NCBI RefSeq assembly: GCF_037392515.1
Contig: NW_027133898.1
Coordinates: 248,001-312,000, forward strand
DNA length: 64,000 nucleotides
Reading direction: 5' to 3'
DNA from: Haliotis asinina
Lineage: Eukaryota; Mollusca; Gastropoda; Lepetellida; Haliotidae
The notes under the pieces were generated by a model. It was given only the letters and a program-made list of their open reading frames with translations. It had not been told where the DNA came from and made no database searches. Positions 59,716 through 64,000 of the stretch are shown here, one piece after another. Each line of letters begins with the position of its first letter. Positions within the stretch are counted from its first letter, which is position 1. Both the position numbers and the translations under genes were made by a program.

Positions 59716-59997
59716 CTACAAAAAACCGGAAATCATTTTATTCTGCATGTCACTGTTGTTAAGATGCTCAACTGAGAGATGTATCAGACTTCAGCAGTCT
59801 TATACTTCAAGATGCGATACTTTGATCATATTTACATCTCGCCGTCTGAACCTGCGTCAGCAGAATTGTCAAAGAAAACCACAGACAGCAACCAAAGTTG
59901 GAAATATGGGAGCTCTTCAAGCAGCTTTAGTACATTCATCTGCATGAGTTACGTGACTAATACGCTTATCAGATGCTTGAGGATAAGGACTATATAT

Positions 59998-60125
59998 TGT
60001 TACACAACGTCTTTATTCTGTATAGGCGACGTTTCGACATAATGTCGTTGTCATGGAACTGATCACAAAATACATAAGAATCTATGTGGAAACGTCGCCC
60101 ATAGGGAATAAAGTTGTGTATCCAT
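59998..60125. repeat. Foldback repeat with GGCGACGTTTC arms
   Basis: TACACAACGTCTTTATTCTG plus TATAGGCGACGTTTC returns inverted as GGAAACGTCGCCCATAGGGA plus ATAAAGTTGTGTA. Arms about 36 bp. I recall this arrangement as a common mollusc repeat. Confidence 0.65.
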
Positions 60126-60264
60126 AAAACAGTCCTCTTCCTTCATCAATCCAACTTCAAGAAGGACAGTTAGAGAAGACAATGCTCATTCATTCATCTT
60201 TAAGAAAGAGATATTTTAATACTCGTTAATATACCGTTATCGGATATTCCATTTTACGAGAACA

Positions 60265-60266
<2 letters not shown>

Positions 60267-60363
<97 letters not shown>

Positions 60364-60388
60364 CGTATCTCTCTCTCTATATATATAT
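60267..60388. repeat. (CT)n, (TA)n, (GT)n compound microsatellite
   Basis: Three simple repeats in a row. The TA run supplies the target for the Tc1 element that follows. Confidence 0.92.
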
Positions 60389-61683
60389 AGTCTGGTTCAT
60401 AATTATTGAGAATTTTTCTTCTTACTTTGAGCTATCCTAACACCTCAACTGATTCACTGATACTTAAAACTAAGTAATGGTATAAGGGAGGTAACTCATC
60501 TTGGCCTACTGAGTATAGTACAATTAGAGTTACCTCCCCTGAATTTGTAGCAGACGTCATTTTCCTCAGCACTGTCAACAATGTCTGCTGAAGATAAAAG
60601 AGGGTTGATTTTTGAGTTGTGTAATCAAGGAATTGATGATGTAAATACATTGGCAGAGAGAACAGGAACTCCTCTTTCTACTGTGTATAGGATTAGGAAG
60701 AATTTTAAAGAGGGAAAGGATTTGGGACACCAGAAAGGAGCAGGGAGACCCAGAAAATTGGACTTCTCAGATCGCGTCCGGCTGGGAATTTTAGCGTCTA
60801 AAAAGTAAAGGGCAAGCATCTCCAACATCAGGTATGAAATGATAGAAAGGTGATCAACAGTTGTATCAAAATCTACAGTTAGAATAAATTTGATTGATCT
60901 TGGATGGGATAAAAAGACTGGAAATCCTTCTCCTCTCATGAAACAAGAACATAAAGACAGGCGTGTTGAGTGGTGTTTGGCACATGAAAGCTTTGACTGG
61001 GAAAATGTGATTTTTACTGATGAAAGCTCAATATGGGTATATCCCAATAATGTGAAAATATGGACAAAGTCTGCATCAGCACCGTTGTATCAACGACCTA
61101 AATACAGCCCAAAGTTTCATGTATGGGGAGGGATATCCTTATTAGGAACGACCCCGCTGTGTGTGTTTGAGGGAAATCTGACAAGTCCACGCTACACTAA
61201 CATATTAGATAATTTTCTCCTTCCAAGTGCACATGTGTTTTATGGAAATGACTGGATTTTGCAGCAAGATAATGATCCTAAACACATCGCAAAACATGCC
61301 AAGCAGTGGTTTCAGGAGAAAAATGTGACTGCATTACCATTTCCTGCATATAGTCCTGACTTAATCCCATTGAGAACATTTGGGGGATGATGAAGGAATG
61401 TGTGAATCAAAAGGGGTTGACAGAAATTGAAGACATGAAGAGAGAAGTGGTCCGATACTGTGACAGCATAACTCACGAAACACTAACCTCTCTGATAGGA
61501 AGTATGCCTACCCGTCTTAGACTGTGCCGTGAAGCTCAAGGAGACTTGATAAAATATTAAATTGTTACCTACACAACATGAAAAGGTCAGTTCACTTTCA
61601 CAATACATGCAATTTTATCTGATTTGTTCTCGTTTAATAATATGAAATGCTTTAGCTATTCTCAATAATTTTGAACCATACTG
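60389..61683 (+). mobile_element. Tc1-type transposon, nearly intact
   Basis: Ends AGTCTGGTTCATAATTATTG on the left and the reverse complement of CAGTATGGTTCAAAATTATT on the right, inserted in a TA-rich microsatellite that continues on both sides. Length about 1.3 kb, with a single transposase gene on the plus strand. Confidence 0.85.
60581..61560 (+). pseudogene. Tc1-type transposase (DDE), one stop and one frameshift
   Basis: MSAEDKRGLIFELCNQGIDD begins a helix-turn-helix (TPLSTVYRIRKNF), then a GRPRK-type hook (AGRPRKLDF). A TAA at 60806 interrupts it after 75 codons; a long frame resumes (60890-61390) with FTDESS (first Asp), a WGGIS block and LQQDNDPKH (second Asp). One base is missing near 61368, so the final Glu part (IENIWGMMKE) is in another frame and ends at 61560. 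Few defects mean the insertion is young. Confidence 0.88.
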
Positions 61684-61709
61684 TATATGTGTGTGTGTAT
61701 GTATATATA

Positions 61710-61752
<43 letters not shown>

Positions 61753-61768
61753 AAGAGAGAGAAAGAGT
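61684..61768. repeat. (GT)n and (GA)n microsatellite
   Basis: TATGTGTGTG followed by a GAGAGAAAGAGAG run; continuation of the tract at 60267-60388 split by the Tc1 element. Confidence 0.9.
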
Positions 61769-61909
61769 ATTAAAAAGGCATCAGTCGGCTGAGCAAGTAA
61801 ACAAATACATCGATTTCATCTGTTAGAATGTTGATGACATAATGCAGTGGATAGATTGATTTCACGTAACACCAGGTTTAAATCATGTTCCACTTTTGAA
61901 TGTCTAAGA

Positions 61910-62000
61910 GACTGTGTGTAAGTGGGGTTTTACCCCGCCTTTAGCAATATTCAAACAATATCGGGCTGCACACGAAGATGATTTCACACTTTTCACCGAT
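61910..62000 (+). repeat. Gastropod repeat fragment
   Basis: GTAAGTGGGGTTTTACCCCG followed by CTTTAGCAATATTCAAACAA resembles the GAGTTTAGTTTTACGCCGC family in diverged form. Confidence 0.4.
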
Positions 62001-62064
62001 GTGTATAATCGAACACCTGTTCCCGATGAGCGAAAGCTTTCACGACCATGCTAAAACATCTTAC

Positions 62065-62082
62065 CTATTTCCTCGACTTCCT
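62065..62082 (-). CDS. 18-base micro-exon of receptor gene 1
   Basis: Between TTTCCAGAG and GTAAGA, 18 bases in phase 1 give an acidic EEVEEI. An alternative acceptor two bases earlier would put a stop in frame, so this boundary is preferred. It links the transmembrane exon with the LYTEI exon. Confidence 0.5.
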   Translation of the reverse strand, partial: RKSRK

Positions 62083-62874
62083 CTCTGGAAATGAAACAAC
62101 ATGGTATTTGGTAATATTTGGGAATAAAAATTAGATTAACTTATATGATAAAAAACGAAGTTGAAATCTGTCAGGTGAACTTTGCCTGGATTGTTTATGA
62201 GTGAGAGGTTTTCGTAATGCCCAAATGCAAATTTATTTCGACAGATTAGGAGGGCGTTTCAGAAACGATTATTGAATATGATTGTGGCAAAATATGAACA
62301 TTTTACGTACATATACTTAATAAATGTCATGTGTATATGTAGCGTATACTGATGACATAATACACTAATCATTCCATCGTTCCACGCTCCTTCCGTTTAA
62401 AGAATGTTTCGTAACTATCTACAAAAGTACTGTAAATTGAGGATAAATATCGTCATCAGTATTTGTTATATACGAACCGTATACTGCCAGGATCATCTGA
62501 AATTTGGAACAAGCGTATTAATATTGTAACAGTGCATACGTATGTATATTTTTACAGTCTAAAATAAATGGTTATGGATGTCGCGGTTCGTTGGCTACTG
62601 CCTCTGACATTATCTCAGTCTAAATGAATGAGAAATGACATTTTTGTTGGAACTAACTCATCGAACGTATCTGCAAAGAGGCTCATCGTAAATAATCTGC
62701 TTCCACATAAACGGAGCATGGCTTTATGTCCCCTGCATGAAATGCTTTTCAGAGATACCCTCAAAGTTGGCCACGAAAGTTTCCACCACACAGGTGACAG
62801 TGCCATAGAATGCAGTCTTGTTTCAGTAAGCTCATACGAGAGGACAAGGTAATACTCAAAACGTGCTATATTTA
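62083..62874. other. Intron of receptor gene 1
   Basis: No other feature recognised. A frame at 62628-62852 has no motif. Confidence 0.45.
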
Positions 62875-62986
62875 CCTGCCTTGACTCTCTCCCGATTCCT
62901 CTTAACCAGGACGACTGTAATGATGATGCCGACAAGTACAACCACTATCACTGCCGTCACTGTAGCCGCTATCAGACCGGGGTTGA
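62875..62986 (-). CDS. Transmembrane exon of receptor gene 1
   Basis: Acceptor TACCAG, donor GTAAAT, phase 1 both ends. Reads NPGLIAATVTAVIVVVLVGI, then IITVVLVKRNRERVKA. A 25-residue hydrophobic helix followed by K-R-x-R stop-transfer residues fixes type I topology: FN3 domain outside, tail inside. Confidence 0.85.
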
Positions 62987-63053
62987 CTGGTACATAAACA
63001 TAAGTGTCAATGTAAACTAACAAAGGAGCTGATACAAATAATACAAATCTGTA

Positions 63054-63260
63054 TTGAGTCACAGGACGCATAAGATACTACTACAGCCATCGCCACCCCC
63101 AACACTACTACTACTGCTACTTGGCCGCTGTTACTACTGCTCCTGTTGCCACTGCTTCCGCTGGTGGTGCTGCTGGTGGTGCTGCTGCTTCCACTACTAC
63201 TCCTGTAACTGCTGCTACCACTGTTGCTGTCAGTACCACTACTACGACGGCGACTGATAA
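63054..63260. repeat. Imperfect triplet repeat (CTG/CTA/CCT)
   Basis: Intron tract of words such as ACTACTACTGCTACT and GGTGCTGCTGG. It reads as Ser/Thr/Ala-rich in several frames and is probably not coding. Confidence 0.75.
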
Positions 63261-63392
63261 TACTACGAATGATGGCAATAATATCATCTGGCCAGCTCCC
63301 AAGTGAAGACAAATTGTAAACATTGGTAAGTCTGCCCCACGGTAGGCTGTTACCTGGCATTGTTGTACCACTCTGCATTGTGGTGTTCTCAC

Positions 63393-63683
63393 CTGACTCT
63401 GTCTCCACGGCGATGGTATTTGTGTAGTTACTAGTGCCGTGTTCATTCTGTGAATTAATCCGAATTTCGTAGACTGTTCCGGGGTCGAGGCCGTCAATGT
63501 CTAGTTGGAGTGTCTCGTCCTCGGTTGGACTTGTTGGGTGCGTAGTCCACTGTCCGCCAGGTTGCCTGTATTGTATGTTGAACCTTTGTGTGGCGCCACC
63601 GTTGAAACCCTTCTCCCATCTCAGGGTGACTGATTGAGTGCTGACGGACAATGCTTGCAGATCCGTCGGCGTGTCTGGCATAG
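63393..63683 (-). CDS. Fibronectin type III exon of receptor gene 1
   Basis: Acceptor CATCTGCAG above 63683, donor GTGAGA below 63393, phase 1. Reads MPDTPTDLQALSVSTQSVTL, RWEKGFNGGATQRFNIQY, then DIDGLDPGTVYEIRINSQNE with NYTNTIAVET. Trp in the B strand, Tyr in the C strand and the L-x-P-x-T-x-Y-x-I/V motif are those of FN3 domains. Its place next to the transmembrane exon makes it the membrane-proximal domain. Nephrin-like and other Ig-FN3 receptors share this plan. Confidence 0.85.
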
Positions 63684-63689
63684 CTGCAG

Positions 63690-64000
63690 ATGATCGAACA
63701 CAAATAGGGACTTCTCATATGAGTTTGTCAACATCTACTAACTCAGCTAAACGTCAGACCAAATATTACAGTGAGTGATAGAATACGGTCACGCACATTC
63801 AGCCCTGTCGTTGTAACTTTCTTTGTGAGATCCTGATCCTGATCGTGATCGTGAGGAATATCGTTGAATGTCATCCTATTTCAATACAACCCACAATCGA
63901 AATTTAGGGTAGTCTGGAAGTTTGCACTGGGTTTTTAGTGTACATATGCAGTCTGTTTTTTCAAAACATGACGTTGCAGTAGTGAAGGAATGTTTTCTCA
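63690..64000. other. Intron of receptor gene 1 at window edge
   Basis: Only a short GATCCTGATCCTGATCGTGA run near 63832 is notable. Upstream Ig exons of gene 1 should lie outside the window. Confidence 0.45.

Noticed and set aside
63007..63390. Ser/Gly-rich continuation of the FN3 frame
   Set aside because: A good donor at 63392 ends the FN3 exon, and the rest is a triplet repeat in the intron.

Overview
The window looks like nuclear DNA of a gastropod mollusc. Phase-1 immunoglobulin exons, non-LTR and Tc1/mariner transposon remnants, and many minisatellites show an animal genome. A dispersed repeat ending in the motif TTTAGTTTTACGCCGCACTC, which I associate with abalone (Haliotis), recurs several times. 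The genus is inferred from that repeat and is uncertain.

Host genes lie on the minus strand. From 63.7 to 58.7 kb are the 3' exons of a membrane receptor: an FN3 domain, one transmembrane exon, an 18-base micro-exon, and three cytoplasmic exons, of which two carry a repeated YAKPQK motif and one carries an LYTEI tyrosine motif. A second Ig gene starts at 48.19 kb with a signal-peptide exon and an Ig exon at 47.46-47.14 kb. Compatible phase-1 Ig exons follow at 5.46-5.19, 4.43-4.15 and 0.09 kb. If these belong to one gene, its second intron is about 41.7 kb and holds everything from 5.46 to 47.1 kb.

The main content is two copies of one Polinton/Maverick family (virus-like DNA transposons) between 6119 and 34266. 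Copy B (20341-34266, 13.9 kb) is physically complete. It has about 145-bp terminal inverted repeats (TIRs), integrase, protein-primed PolB, packaging ATPase, double-jelly-roll major capsid protein (MCP), a putative penton, and nine further genes. Copy A is split into 9143-20340 (plus) and 6119-8936 (minus). The pieces fit the following history. A inserted in the host with the 6-bp target duplication TATATT. B then inserted into the polB gene of A with the 6-bp duplication TACACA. The A-left plus B block was later inverted, duplicating about 175 bp of host flank by a switch at the 5-bp microhomology CACTT.

The structural (virion) genes are the best preserved. PolB is broken in both copies. The integrase of A has lost its first catalytic aspartate, while that of B looks intact. 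I see no adenain-like protease gene. Gene order from the integrase end is: int, polB, Cys-rich protein, coiled-coil membrane protein, 75-aa protein, basic membrane protein, 190-aa helical protein, ATPase, MCP, then divergently a coiled-coil/lytic-helix protein, a small membrane protein, a 300-aa protein, then the penton-like protein, two fibre-like paralogues and a two-helix membrane protein.

Right of the Polintons (34.4-64 kb) the sequence is mostly repeats: a degenerate Tc1 at 35.4 kb, a LINE 5' fragment with a 2A-like peptide at 39-40.4 kb, large minisatellites (42.7, 46.5, 47.8, 48.7, 53.0, 53.9, 56.8 kb), a Tc1 with TIRs at 50.94-52.16 kb, and a nearly intact Tc1 at 60.39-61.68 kb.
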